The notes under the pieces are model-generated. The model worked only from the letters and a program-made list of their open reading frames with translations. It was not told where the DNA came from and searched no databases. Below are positions 35,275 to 44,110 of a stretch of 64,000 bases of DNA, one piece after another. Source of the DNA: Anaerolinea thermophila (GTDB lineage Bacteria; Chloroflexota; Anaerolineae; Anaerolineales; Anaerolineaceae); assembly GCF_020723905.1 (NCBI RefSeq), contig NZ_DYHZ01000008.1, positions 1 to 64,000 of the forward strand, in the 5' to 3' direction. The translations under genes were made by a program, and so were the position numbers. How positions within the stretch are numbered: the first letter of the stretch is position 1; every line of letters starts with the position of its first letter.

Positions 35275-35286
35275 AAGGAGGGGGCT

Positions 35287-36027
35287 TTGGAAGCACTAGG
35301 TATCAACCTCGGCTATTTGCTGGTCTATATTTTCTCTTTCGCGATTGTGTTTATCACCCTGCGAGCCTGGGTTTTCGTTCCCCTTTCGGAGATGATGGAA
35401 AAGCGGCGCAAAACCATTGCACAGGGACTTGAAGATGCCCGTGTTGCTGCCGAAGCCCGTGCAAACGCTGAGAAAGAAGCGCAGGCAATCCTCGCCGAAG
35501 CCCAGCAGAAAGCCGCTGAGATTGTCCGCGAGGCTACCCTGCGTGCCCAGAAAGTAGAAGAAGAGATTCGCGCGCAAGCCGAAATTGAAGCCAGCAAAGC
35601 CCGATCACAGGCGCTGGCAGACCTGGAGGCAGAACGGAACCGCATGCTCTCTGAACTGCGCGGTCAGGTTGGGGCGCTGGCAATTGCTGCCGCACAAAAG
35701 TTGATTGGTGAGAGCCTGGATGAAAAGCGCCAGCACGCTTTGCTCAACGAGTTTTTTGCCGGTGTACGTGGCGGAAAAGTAGTGGTGCTGGAAGGTGTGG
35801 AAAGCGTTGTCGCCGATCAGGCAGAGGTTATCAGCGCTTTGCCGTTGACTGAAGAAGAGCAGGATCTGGTGAAACGCGAAGTCCTTTCCCGTCTGGGTAC
35901 GGCGGCGGCGGTTTCCTTCCGCGTGGATCCCTCCATCCTTGGCGGTCTGATTGTCCGTCTGGGCAACCGTGTGGTGGATGGCTCGCTGGCAGGACAATTG
36001 GAGAGTTTGCGTCAGTCCTTGCGCTAG
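35287..36027 (+). CDS. atpF: ATP synthase b-delta fusion subunit
   Basis: The 246-residue protein has an N-terminal membrane helix (about 8-32) and long Ala/Glu-rich coiled coil (35-160) of subunit b. Residues about 180-246 match the C-terminal part of the delta subunit: ISALPLTEEEQDLVKREV, then FRVDPSILGGLIVRLGNRVVDGS. The delta N-terminal helix bundle seems missing. Mycobacterial b-delta fusions are known, but with a different layout. TTG is the start after AAAAGGAGGGGG. A terminator follows at once, so no F1 gene is linked. Confidence 0.88.
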   Translation: MEALGINLGYLLVYIFSFAIVFITLRAWVFVPLSEMMEKRRKTIAQGLEDARVAAEARANAEKEAQAILAEAQQKAAEIVREATLRAQKVEEEIRAQAEIEASKARSQALADLEAERNRMLSELRGQVGALAIAAAQKLIGESLDEKRQHALLNEFFAGVRGGKVVVLEGVESVVADQAEVISALPLTEEEQDLVKREVLSRLGTAAAVSFRVDPSILGGLIVRLGNRVVDGSLAGQLESLRQSLR

Positions 36028-36053
36028 GACTCCTGGGCTTTTTAGAAAAACAC

Positions 36054-36088
36054 AAAACCTCTCAGGGAAAAAGCCCTGAGAGGTTTTA
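36054..36088 (+). terminator. Intrinsic terminator ending the F0 operon
   Basis: A perfect 14-bp stem (36054-36067 with 36074-36087; AAAACCTCTCAGGG and its complement) encloses a six-base loop. The right arm ends in TTTT. It lies 26 bases after the b-delta stop. Confidence 0.85.
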
Positions 36089-36209
36089 GATTTAACACAA
36101 ATGATAGAATATTGAGAACTGTGACAAACGGGTTCCAATGGTAAAAAACAGGCTTCCCCTTTTTGAAACGCAACCAAAATTTCTTTGCAGGGCTTGAATA
36201 TGAAAAGGG

Positions 36210-36215
36210 TATAAT
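36210..36215 (+). promoter_or_regulatory. -10 box of the murE promoter
   Basis: A perfect TATAAT. A weak TTGCAG lies 19 bases upstream. Transcription would begin near 36222, leaving a 16-base leader with GAAGGA before the murE ATG at 36238. Confidence 0.5.
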
Positions 36216-36237
36216 CAGAATGGAAGGATGTAGCCTT

Positions 36238-37806
36238 ATGATTGGTTTTGTGCGTCGGAATTTACCTGAGTTGATTCGTCACCTTCCCATACCGGTATCC
36301 TGGGAAGGCACTCTTCCGGATATTCCCGTGACCGGCATTACCTATAACCATCGAGAAGCTCAACCTGGATATATCTTTGTCGCTTTTCCCGGCACCCGGG
36401 TGGATGGACATGCTTTCATCCCTCACGCCATTGAACGTGGAGTGATTGCTGTCGTGGGAATGCATGACCTCTCGGGTCTATCTGTGCCCTACCTCAGGGT
36501 GACAAATTCTCGCGAAGCCCTGGCATATCTTTCGGCGGCTTTTTACAATTTTCCCGCTCACGACATGACGGTGATTGGCGTCACTGGAACGGATGGGAAA
36601 ACAACCACCTCCAACCTTATTTACCAGATTTTACTTGCTGCGGGTTTCAATGCGGGCATTGTCTCGACTGTAAATGCGGTGATTGGAGACGAGGTTGTGG
36701 ACACCGGCTTTCACGTTACCACGCCCGAAGCGCCTGAAGTACAGCGGTACTTATCCCGCATGCGCGCCGCAGGGTTGACTCATGTCGTGCTTGAAGCCAC
36801 TTCTCACGGACTGGAACAACACCGCGTCAGCGCGTGTGAGTTTGACATTGGCGTGGTGACCAATATCACCCATGAACATCTGGATTACCACGGTTCCTAT
36901 GAAGCTTATCGAGCGGCAAAAGGGCGTCTTTTCCAAATGCTGGCGGAAACGCCTGAGAAATCCCATGGTAACCCCCGCCTTGCCGTTTTGAATCGGGATG
37001 ATTCATCCTTTGAATACTTGCAGGGTATTGTCCAGGTCCCTGCGGTGAGTTATGGCTTGACCCCGGAAGCAGATCTACACGCTGAGAATATTCGTTACGA
37101 AGCCGGCTGTCTCCAATTCGACGTAGTTGGCGCAGAGTTTCGTCAACCTGTGGAAACCTCCCTGGTGGGCAATTACAATGTCAGCAATTGTCTGGCGGCG
37201 TTTGCTGCCACGGTGATAGGACTGGGGATTGACCCACAGCAGGCGGCGCAAGGGATTGCCAGTATGAGTGGAGTGCCGGGACGCATGGAGCGTATCCACA
37301 TGGGACAGCCATTTCATGCCATTGTGGATTTCGCTCACACGCCTAACGCGCTCAAACAAGCCCTTCTGACTGCGCGAGAAATGACTTCTGGGCGGGTAAT
37401 CGTGGTTTTCGGTTCGGCGGGTCTCCGGGATCGCGAGAAACGCCGCCTGATGGCGGAAGTGGCGGCTCAATTAGCCGATATCTCCATTTTTACGGCTGAG
37501 GACCCGCGCACGGAATCGCTCGAAGAGATTTTAGAAGAAATGGCGCGCGGGGCAGAATCACAGGGGGCTGTGCGTGGCAGGCAGTTTTATCTGGTTCCTG
37601 ATCGTGGGGATGCCATCCGTATGGCGGTTCAGATGGCAAACCCGGAGGATCTGGTGATTGCCTGCGGCAAGGGACACGAGCAGTCCATGTGCTTTGGGGA
37701 GACGGAATATCCATGGGATGATCGTGTAGCCATGCGTGCAGCGCTGGCAGAACGGCTGGGTGTGCCCGGACCTGCCATGCCGTACCTGCCTACACAGGAG
37801 CATTGA
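36238..37806 (+). CDS. murE: UDP-N-acetylmuramoyl-peptide ligase MurE-like
   Basis: The 522-residue Mur ligase adds the third amino acid to the peptidoglycan precursor. The P-loop GVTGTDGKTTTS, TTPEAPEVQ, NITHEHLDYHGSYEAYRAAKGRLF (with the lysine that is carbamylated) and the C-terminal domain are present. The amino-acid selectivity motif DNPR of diaminopimelate enzymes appears as EDPR in FTAEDPRTES, so the third-residue specificity is uncertain. ATG 36238 follows GAAGGA; an ATG at 36220 is only four bases after the -10 box. No other mur gene is linked. Confidence 0.9.
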   Translation: MIGFVRRNLPELIRHLPIPVSWEGTLPDIPVTGITYNHREAQPGYIFVAFPGTRVDGHAFIPHAIERGVIAVVGMHDLSGLSVPYLRVTNSREALAYLSAAFYNFPAHDMTVIGVTGTDGKTTTSNLIYQILLAAGFNAGIVSTVNAVIGDEVVDTGFHVTTPEAPEVQRYLSRMRAAGLTHVVLEATSHGLEQHRVSACEFDIGVVTNITHEHLDYHGSYEAYRAAKGRLFQMLAETPEKSHGNPRLAVLNRDDSSFEYLQGIVQVPAVSYGLTPEADLHAENIRYEAGCLQFDVVGAEFRQPVETSLVGNYNVSNCLAAFAATVIGLGIDPQQAAQGIASMSGVPGRMERIHMGQPFHAIVDFAHTPNALKQALLTAREMTSGRVIVVFGSAGLRDREKRRLMAEVAAQLADISIFTAEDPRTESLEEILEEMARGAESQGAVRGRQFYLVPDRGDAIRMAVQMANPEDLVIACGKGHEQSMCFGETEYPWDDRVAMRAALAERLGVPGPAMPYLPTQEH

Positions 37807-37809
37807 TTA

Positions 37810-38253
37810 ATGCTGGAACCCGAATTCTGGAAGAAGAAATCCCTCGAAGAGATGAACCAGGAGGAGTGGGAAGCCCTGTGTGATGGCTGTGCCCGCTGTT
37901 GCCTGTATAAATTGCAGGATGAAGATACCGGCGAGGTGTTTTATACCAATGTGGTCTGCCGTTTGCTGGATCTGGAACGTTGCCGGTGTACTGCCTATGC
38001 CGAACGGGCTATCAAGATGCCTACCTGTCTGGTTCTGGATCCAAAGCAAGTACGAGACCTTGCATGGATGCCAAAGACCTGTGCCTACCGTTTGCTGGCG
38101 GAGGGAAAGCCTCTGGAGTGGTGGCATCCGTTGGTGTCAGGCGATCCCAATACGGTTCATCTGGCGGGAATTTCTGTGCGTTACCGGGTTATTGAAGAGC
38201 AAGATGCGGATATGGAGGATCTCGAATCCTACATCGTAGACTGGCTTGGGTGA
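37810..38253 (+). CDS. YkgJ/YcgN-type cysteine-cluster protein
   Basis: The 147-residue protein has CDGCARCC near residues 24-31, then C-x2-L..RCRCTAYAER with P-TCLVLD, the pattern of the UPF0260/YkgJ family. These proteins probably bind a zinc or Fe-S cluster; function is not known. YcgN has HPLVSGDPNTVH-like and WWHPLVSGDP segments, which are present here. It begins four bases after murE. Confidence 0.88.
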   Translation: MLEPEFWKKKSLEEMNQEEWEALCDGCARCCLYKLQDEDTGEVFYTNVVCRLLDLERCRCTAYAERAIKMPTCLVLDPKQVRDLAWMPKTCAYRLLAEGKPLEWWHPLVSGDPNTVHLAGISVRYRVIEEQDADMEDLESYIVDWLG

Positions 38254-38263
38254 TTTCCAGACG

Positions 38264-38303
38264 AAAAAGCAGGGGCTGCCCCATTTTCAGGACAGCCCCT
38301 GCT
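38264..38303 (-). terminator. Terminator of pnp (shared with the YcgN-like gene)
   Basis: An 11-bp perfect stem (38268-38278 with 38293-38303; AGCAGGGGCTG) lies between convergent genes. The AAAAA at 38264-38268 gives the U-tract on the minus-strand RNA of pnp. In the plus direction the tail is only weakly T-rich. Confidence 0.8.
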
Positions 38304-38327
38304 GGTTATAACTCAGAGGTCCTTCGG

Positions 38328-40598
38328 TTATCTGCGGCGCTGGGGACCACGGCTGGAGTCGTTGCGATTGCCTCCGCCGCGTGACTCGTTACCGGGGCGC
38401 CCACCACTGCGGGGTCCACTGCCAGGGCGGGATGGACCGGAGCGTCCGCCGCCGTTTGTGCTTCGAGATCCGCCTGGACGATCGCGTCCCTGCGCTTCCT
38501 CAGGGGTCCAGCCTTCCAGCACGGCTTGCCGCGAGAGGCGAATCTTACCGTCGGGATCAATATTGGTGACCATCACGGTGACCTCATCGCCCACGTTGAC
38601 CACGTCTTCTACGCGGTTGACGCGGTCGGAATCCAGTTGGGAAATATGCACCATGCCGTCCACATTGGGCAGGATTTCGACAAAGGCGCCGAAATCAGTT
38701 ACCCGCACCACCTTACCGGTGTAAATGCGTCCCACCTGCGGAATCTCCGTGACGGCTTCAATGCGTTCGCGTGCTGCCATTTCCCCCGCCTTATCGGTCG
38801 AGGCGATGTACACCGTGCCGTCGTCTTCAATATCAATGCGGGTGTTGGTTTCTTCCTGCAAGGCGCGGATTAATTTACCGCCCGGACCGATGATCGCTCC
38901 GATTTTATCTACAGGCACTTTGATGATGGTAATGCGCGGCACGTGCGGCTTCAGTTCAGGCCGTGGTGCTGGAATGACTGCCAGCATTTTCTTGAGAATA
39001 TCCAGGCGGGCTTCTCGGGCTTGCGCCAGAGCACGGGACATCAATTCGGGTGTGATCCCCTTAATCTTGATATCCATTTGCAGGGCAGTGATGCCCTTTT
39101 CTGTGCCTGCCACTTTGAAGTCCATGTCGCCGAGATGATCTTCCAGACCCTGAATGTCGGTCAAAATCACGGCGTTATCGCCTTCTTTGATCAACCCCAT
39201 GGCAACGCCAGCCACGGGCGCTTTGATGGGCACGCCGGTATCCATCAGAGCCAGCGTGGAGCCACAGACGGAAGCCATGGAGGTAGAGCCATTTGAGGAC
39301 AGCACTTCCGAGACCAGCCGCAGGGTGTAAGGGAATTCATCTTCCGACGGAATCACCGGTTCGAGGGCGCGTTCTGCCAGCGCTCCATGCCCAATTTCCC
39401 GACGGGACTGTCCGCGCAGGGGTTTGACCTCGCCGGTGGAGTAGGGTGGGAAGTTGTAATGGTGCATGTAGCGTTTGGTTTCGATGGGAACCAGCGAATC
39501 CAGTTCCTGCGCCTCTCTGGGGGTTCCCAGGGTTGCCAGTGTGAGCACCTGTGTCTCACCGCGGGTGAACAATCCGGACCCATGCGCGCGCGGGCTGATG
39601 CCCACTTCGCACCAGATGGGGCGGATTTCGGTGGGTGTGCGGTGATCGGGGCGGATGCCTTTTTCCAGAATGCGGCGGCGCACCACCTTTTTGTACACTT
39701 CAGTGAAAGCGTTTTTGAGTGGTTCTACCAGGGTTTCATCCCCTGCCGACATTTCTTCGACAATTTGTTTTTGCAGAGCATCTACGGCTTCGTTCAGTTG
39801 TGCCTTGTCGTGGGGTGCATCCAGTGCGGCTTCCAAAGCACCGGCGGCTTTTTCGTAAACCTGATCCACCAGCGCTGGATCAAGCGGGAAGAGCGGAACT
39901 TCTCGTTTGGGTTTGCCCACCTCAGCCGCCATTTGCAGTTGCGCGTCAACTAAGGGTTGCAAGGCTTCGTGGCCAAACTGCAAAGCCTGCACCATCACGT
40001 CCTCTTCGACCTCTTTAGCGCCGCATTCCACCATCAAAATGGCATCGCGGGTACCGGCAATGCGCAAATCCAGGTCGGACACTTCCAGTTGAGAAAAGGT
40101 AGGGTTGACGATAAACTGTCCATCAATCCGACCGATGCGCACTGCACCAACCGGACCACCCCACGGGATGTCTGAAATCATCAATGCTGCTGAGGCAGCA
40201 TTGATGCACAGGATGTCCAGTGGATTTTCCTGATCGGCGGAGAGAGAGAACAGGATGACCTGCACCTCGTTACGCATCTCTTTGTTGAAGAGAGGGCGCA
40301 GCGGGCGGTCGGTCAACCGTGCGGTGAGGATGGCTTCAGTAGAAGGTTTGCCTTCTCGACGGAAGTAGGATCCCGGGATCCGTCCTCCCGCGTAGAGACG
40401 CTCTTCATACTCCACTGAGAGGGGGAAGAAATCAATCCCTTCCCGCGGTTCCGGAGACATGGTTGCGGCGGCGAACACCATGGAGTCGCCAAGACGCACA
40501 GTCACGGCACCGCCAGCCTGACCGGCAAGTTTGCCGGTTTCAAATACGACAGATTGCCCTCCCACGAGGGCGGTAAAAACTTTTGATTCTGGTTGCAT
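38328..40598 (-). CDS. pnp: Polynucleotide phosphorylase with RG-rich tail
   Basis: This 756-residue enzyme degrades RNA 3' to 5' using phosphate. Two RNase PH domains (about 10-230 and 320-540) are joined by a helical domain. The KH domain has [18 protein letters not shown], and the S1 domain [20 protein letters not shown]. The final 55 residues after the S1 domain are low-complexity and rich in Arg, Gly and Ser, and may bind RNA or partners. It lies downstream of rpsO, the usual order. Confidence 0.96.
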   Translation of the reverse strand: MQPESKVFTALVGGQSVVFETGKLAGQAGGAVTVRLGDSMVFAAATMSPEPREGIDFFPLSVEYEERLYAGGRIPGSYFRREGKPSTEAILTARLTDRPLRPLFNKEMRNEVQVILFSLSADQENPLDILCINAASAALMISDIPWGGPVGAVRIGRIDGQFIVNPTFSQLEVSDLDLRIAGTRDAILMVECGAKEVEEDVMVQALQFGHEALQPLVDAQLQMAAEVGKPKREVPLFPLDPALVDQVYEKAAGALEAALDAPHDKAQLNEAVDALQKQIVEEMSAGDETLVEPLKNAFTEVYKKVVRRRILEKGIRPDHRTPTEIRPIWCEVGISPRAHGSGLFTRGETQVLTLATLGTPREAQELDSLVPIETKRYMHHYNFPPYSTGEVKPLRGQSRREIGHGALAERALEPVIPSEDEFPYTLRLVSEVLSSNGSTSMASVCGSTLALMDTGVPIKAPVAGVAMGLIKEGDNAVILTDIQGLEDHLGDMDFKVAGTEKGITALQMDIKIKGITPELMSRALAQAREARLDILKKMLAVIPAPRPELKPHVPRITIIKVPVDKIGAIIGPGGKLIRALQEETNTRIDIEDDGTVYIASTDKAGEMAARERIEAVTEIPQVGRIYTGKVVRVTDFGAFVEILPNVDGMVHISQLDSDRVNRVEDVVNVGDEVTVMVTNIDPDGKIRLSRQAVLEGWTPEEAQGRDRPGGSRSTNGGGRSGPSRPGSGPRSGGRPGNESRGGGNRNDSSRGPQRRR

Positions 40599-40645
40599 GA
40601 TACATCCCCTTTGGCGCCCCCTGGCTCGATCAGGGACTGAAGCCT

Positions 40646-40666
40646 GAGGAGGAAAACTTCCTCTTC
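40646..40666 (-). other. Hairpin in the pnp leader
   Basis: GAGGAGGAA (40646-40654) pairs with TTCCTCTTC (40658-40666), with a three-base loop and one G-T pair. It lies about 50 bases before the pnp start. In enterobacteria a pnp leader hairpin is an RNase III/PNPase autoregulation site; a similar role here is only a guess. Confidence 0.5.
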
Positions 40667-40726
40667 ACGATTCAATTCCTAATCGTCACACAGGGGTGCG
40701 CCCGAAATAGAATTAGAATGATTTTT

Positions 40727-40771
40727 CAAAAAAAGAGTAGATGGGCTTCGCTTTCCTGCACCATCTACTCT
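40727..40771 (-). terminator. Terminator or attenuator after rpsO
   Basis: A perfect 11-bp stem (40734-40744 with 40761-40771; AGAGTAGATGG) is followed on the minus strand by a run of Us (A residues at 40728-40734). It lies between rpsO and pnp, so it would uncouple them partly or fully. Confidence 0.8.
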
Positions 40772-40785
40772 ATTATGCCTTGATG

Positions 40786-41058
40786 TTATTTGGTGCGCAA
40801 GTTCAGGCGTTCTGCCAGGGCTATATAACGCCTGTAGTCCTTCTTCCGCAGGTAGGCGAGAAGCCGGCGGCGCTGTCCAACCAGCATCAACAACCCACGG
40901 CGGGAAGATTCATCGTGTTTGTGAATGCGCAGGTGGTCGGTCAGTTGATTGATGCGCTCAGTCAACAGTGCCACCTGAACTTCCGGTGAACCAGTATCGC
41001 CTTCGTGGCGTTGGAACTGGTTGATCAACGAGTCTTTCTTTTCTTTTGTTAAAGTCAT
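40786..41058 (-). CDS. rpsO: 30S ribosomal protein S15
   Basis: The 90-residue protein has [46 protein letters not shown] and [19 protein letters not shown], all signatures of S15, a primary 16S rRNA central-domain binder. The ATG at 41058 is preceded by AAAGGAGAG; a longer start at 41130 coincides with the transcript start and lacks family similarity. rpsO-pnp linkage is common. Confidence 0.96.
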   Translation of the reverse strand: MTLTKEKKDSLINQFQRHEGDTGSPEVQVALLTERINQLTDHLRIHKHDESSRRGLLMLVGQRRRLLAYLRKKDYRRYIALAERLNLRTK

Positions 41059-41138
41059 GACGTCTGCTCTCCTTTCATGATGGTGCAGGTCTCCAGATCG
41101 CCAGCCGTAGCCAGCCATCGGACCAGTCAACGTCCCGA

Positions 41139-41144
41139 ATTATA
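41139..41144 (-). promoter_or_regulatory. Extended -10 promoter of rpsO
   Basis: On the minus strand, TGGTATAAT gives a perfect TATAAT with a TGn extension. Transcription would begin near 41131 with a leader of about 73 bases that contains GGTC/GACC and two copies of GGCTGGC. A TTGACA lies 22 bases upstream, too far for a normal -35 box. Confidence 0.55.
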
Positions 41145-41229
41145 CCACAAAATATTTAACCTTCTTTGTCAAGAGCATGCGGGCTGGGCGTGCCGGAGAT
41201 CCGTATGACTGAAAAAGGCAAAATGGGCA

Positions 41230-41235
41230 TATAAT
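41230..41235 (+). promoter_or_regulatory. -10 box of a probable leaderless promoter
   Basis: A perfect TATAAT ends seven bases before the ATG at 41243, with no Shine-Dalgarno sequence between. A weak ATGACT occurs 19 bases upstream. Confidence 0.55.
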
Positions 41236-41242
41236 ACCCCGC

Positions 41243-41717
41243 ATGCTTCCAGAGATGCAATTTACGCTTTGTTTTCTAACCCGTGGAGATGATGTGCTGA
41301 TGATCCATCGGAACCGTCCCCCCAATGCCGGGCTTTGGAACGGCATCGGGGGGCACTGGGAAGAAGGAGAAAGCGCCCTGGAAGGGGTGCTCCGTGAAGT
41401 CAAAGAAGAAACCGGTTACCACCTGACCAACGCTCGATTTTGCGGGATTCTTACCTGGGAAGGGTTCGAGATTCCTTCGGGCGGGCTGGTACTGTTCGTG
41501 GCGCAGGCACCTGAAGGCGAGCCGCAGGATTGTGGAGAAGGGCAACTGGCATGGAAGCCCAGGGAGTGGGTGTTTCAATCCCCTGAGGTGGTTTCCAATA
41601 TCCATGTGTTTGCTCCCTATATCTTAAACGGAGCCAAACCGTTGCATTATCACTTTATTTATGAAGATGGGCAGATCCGTGCGTACAAAATTTCTCCGTT
41701 ATCGGCGGAGTTGCGGT

Positions 41718-41722
<5 letters not shown>
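41243..41722 (+). CDS. Nudix hydrolase
   Basis: The 159-residue protein contains a perfect Nudix box: G-x5-E-x7-REVKEETGY, in the segment starting GGHWEEGE (near residue 34). Nudix enzymes hydrolyse nucleoside diphosphates linked to X. The N-terminal FTLCFLTRGDDVLMIHR is like MutT/8-oxo-dGTP pyrophosphatases, but the exact substrate is not predictable. It precedes proS on the same strand by a small gap that has its own -10 box. Confidence 0.9.
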
Positions 41723-43195
<1,473 letters not shown>

Positions 43196-43205
43196 TAGGT
43201 CATCA

Positions 43206-43236
43206 GGTGCGGATGAAAGCCATCCGCACCTTTTTT
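43206..43236 (+). terminator. Intrinsic terminator after proS
   Basis: GGTGCGGATG (43206-43215) pairs perfectly with CATCCGCACC (43221-43230), with a five-base loop and TTTTTT. Confidence 0.9.
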
Positions 43237-43248
43237 CTCAGGGGAGTT

Positions 43249-44064
43249 ATGCCAGCCGTCTCAGTTGTTCGCTTACAGGAACAGATTACCACATTAATCG
43301 GGCGCATGAACCGCCCCCTGGATTTCTACCGTGCTCTGGCAGATTTACTGGACACCTACGGCGATCATGCTTATCGGGCCGGTGAGAGTGTGACCGGAGT
43401 TTCCATTTTCCCTTCTTACCATGTACCACCGCTGGTCTGGCGGCAAATGGAAGTTGCTCTGGCTCAGGCGGCAAAACGGTTCCCCCGGCAGGCGCTGGAT
43501 GTCATTCCCCTTCTCTGGGCAGATGAACATCGTGAAATGCGGCAAATTGCTGCGTGGATGCTGGGTCATATCCCGATCTCCGAGGCAGGTGCGGTGGTTG
43601 AAATACTCCAGCAACTGGTCATTTCGAATGTGGATTTAACCCTTCTGAGGATGTTGCTGGACAAAGGAACACTGACCCTTCGAAGGGAGGGAGAAGAAAC
43701 TTTACTCCGTTTAATCGAAAACTGGCATAACCATGAACAGCCCATCTATCACCGGGCGGGGTTGTTCCTCTGTGAGGTGTTGGTTTCAGATCCAGCCTGG
43801 GAAAATCTACCGGCAATTTTTCGTCTTTTGCAACCTTTGACAGAAAAACCGGAACCCGCCTGGTTGAATGACCTGGTAGTGGTTTTTCAGAAACTGGCTG
43901 AGCGATCGCCTTCAGAGGTCTCTTATTTCCTCAGACAGGTTCTCTCTAGAGGAGAAAACCCCATGACCGGGCGTCTGGCACGCAAAGTTGCCTCTTTTTT
44001 GCCCGAGCAAATGGGAGAAAGACTAAAAAAAGCCGCACGTCAAACCTCCCGCGCGTCAGACTGA
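43249..44064 (+). CDS. HEAT-like helical repeat protein
   Basis: The 271-residue protein is all-helical, with repeating helical pairs (ALDVIPLLWADEHREMRQIAAWML, VVEILQQLVISNVDLTLLRMLL and so on) that suggest an alpha-solenoid such as HEAT or AlkD-like proteins. I see no catalytic motif. The ATG at 43249 follows AGGGGAG. It lies between proS and a promoter for the DHH fusion gene. Function is unknown. Confidence 0.55.
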   Translation: MPAVSVVRLQEQITTLIGRMNRPLDFYRALADLLDTYGDHAYRAGESVTGVSIFPSYHVPPLVWRQMEVALAQAAKRFPRQALDVIPLLWADEHREMRQIAAWMLGHIPISEAGAVVEILQQLVISNVDLTLLRMLLDKGTLTLRREGEETLLRLIENWHNHEQPIYHRAGLFLCEVLVSDPAWENLPAIFRLLQPLTEKPEPAWLNDLVVVFQKLAERSPSEVSYFLRQVLSRGENPMTGRLARKVASFLPEQMGERLKKAARQTSRASD

Positions 44065-44098
44065 GCGCGGATGGGAACGCATTTTTCCCACGCATGGA

Positions 44099-44104
44099 TA
44101 TAAT
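44099..44104 (+). promoter_or_regulatory. -10 box of a probable leaderless promoter
   Basis: A perfect TATAAT ends six bases before the ATG at 44111, with no Shine-Dalgarno sequence. A good -35 box is not seen. Confidence 0.55.
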
Positions 44105-44110
44105 GGATTT

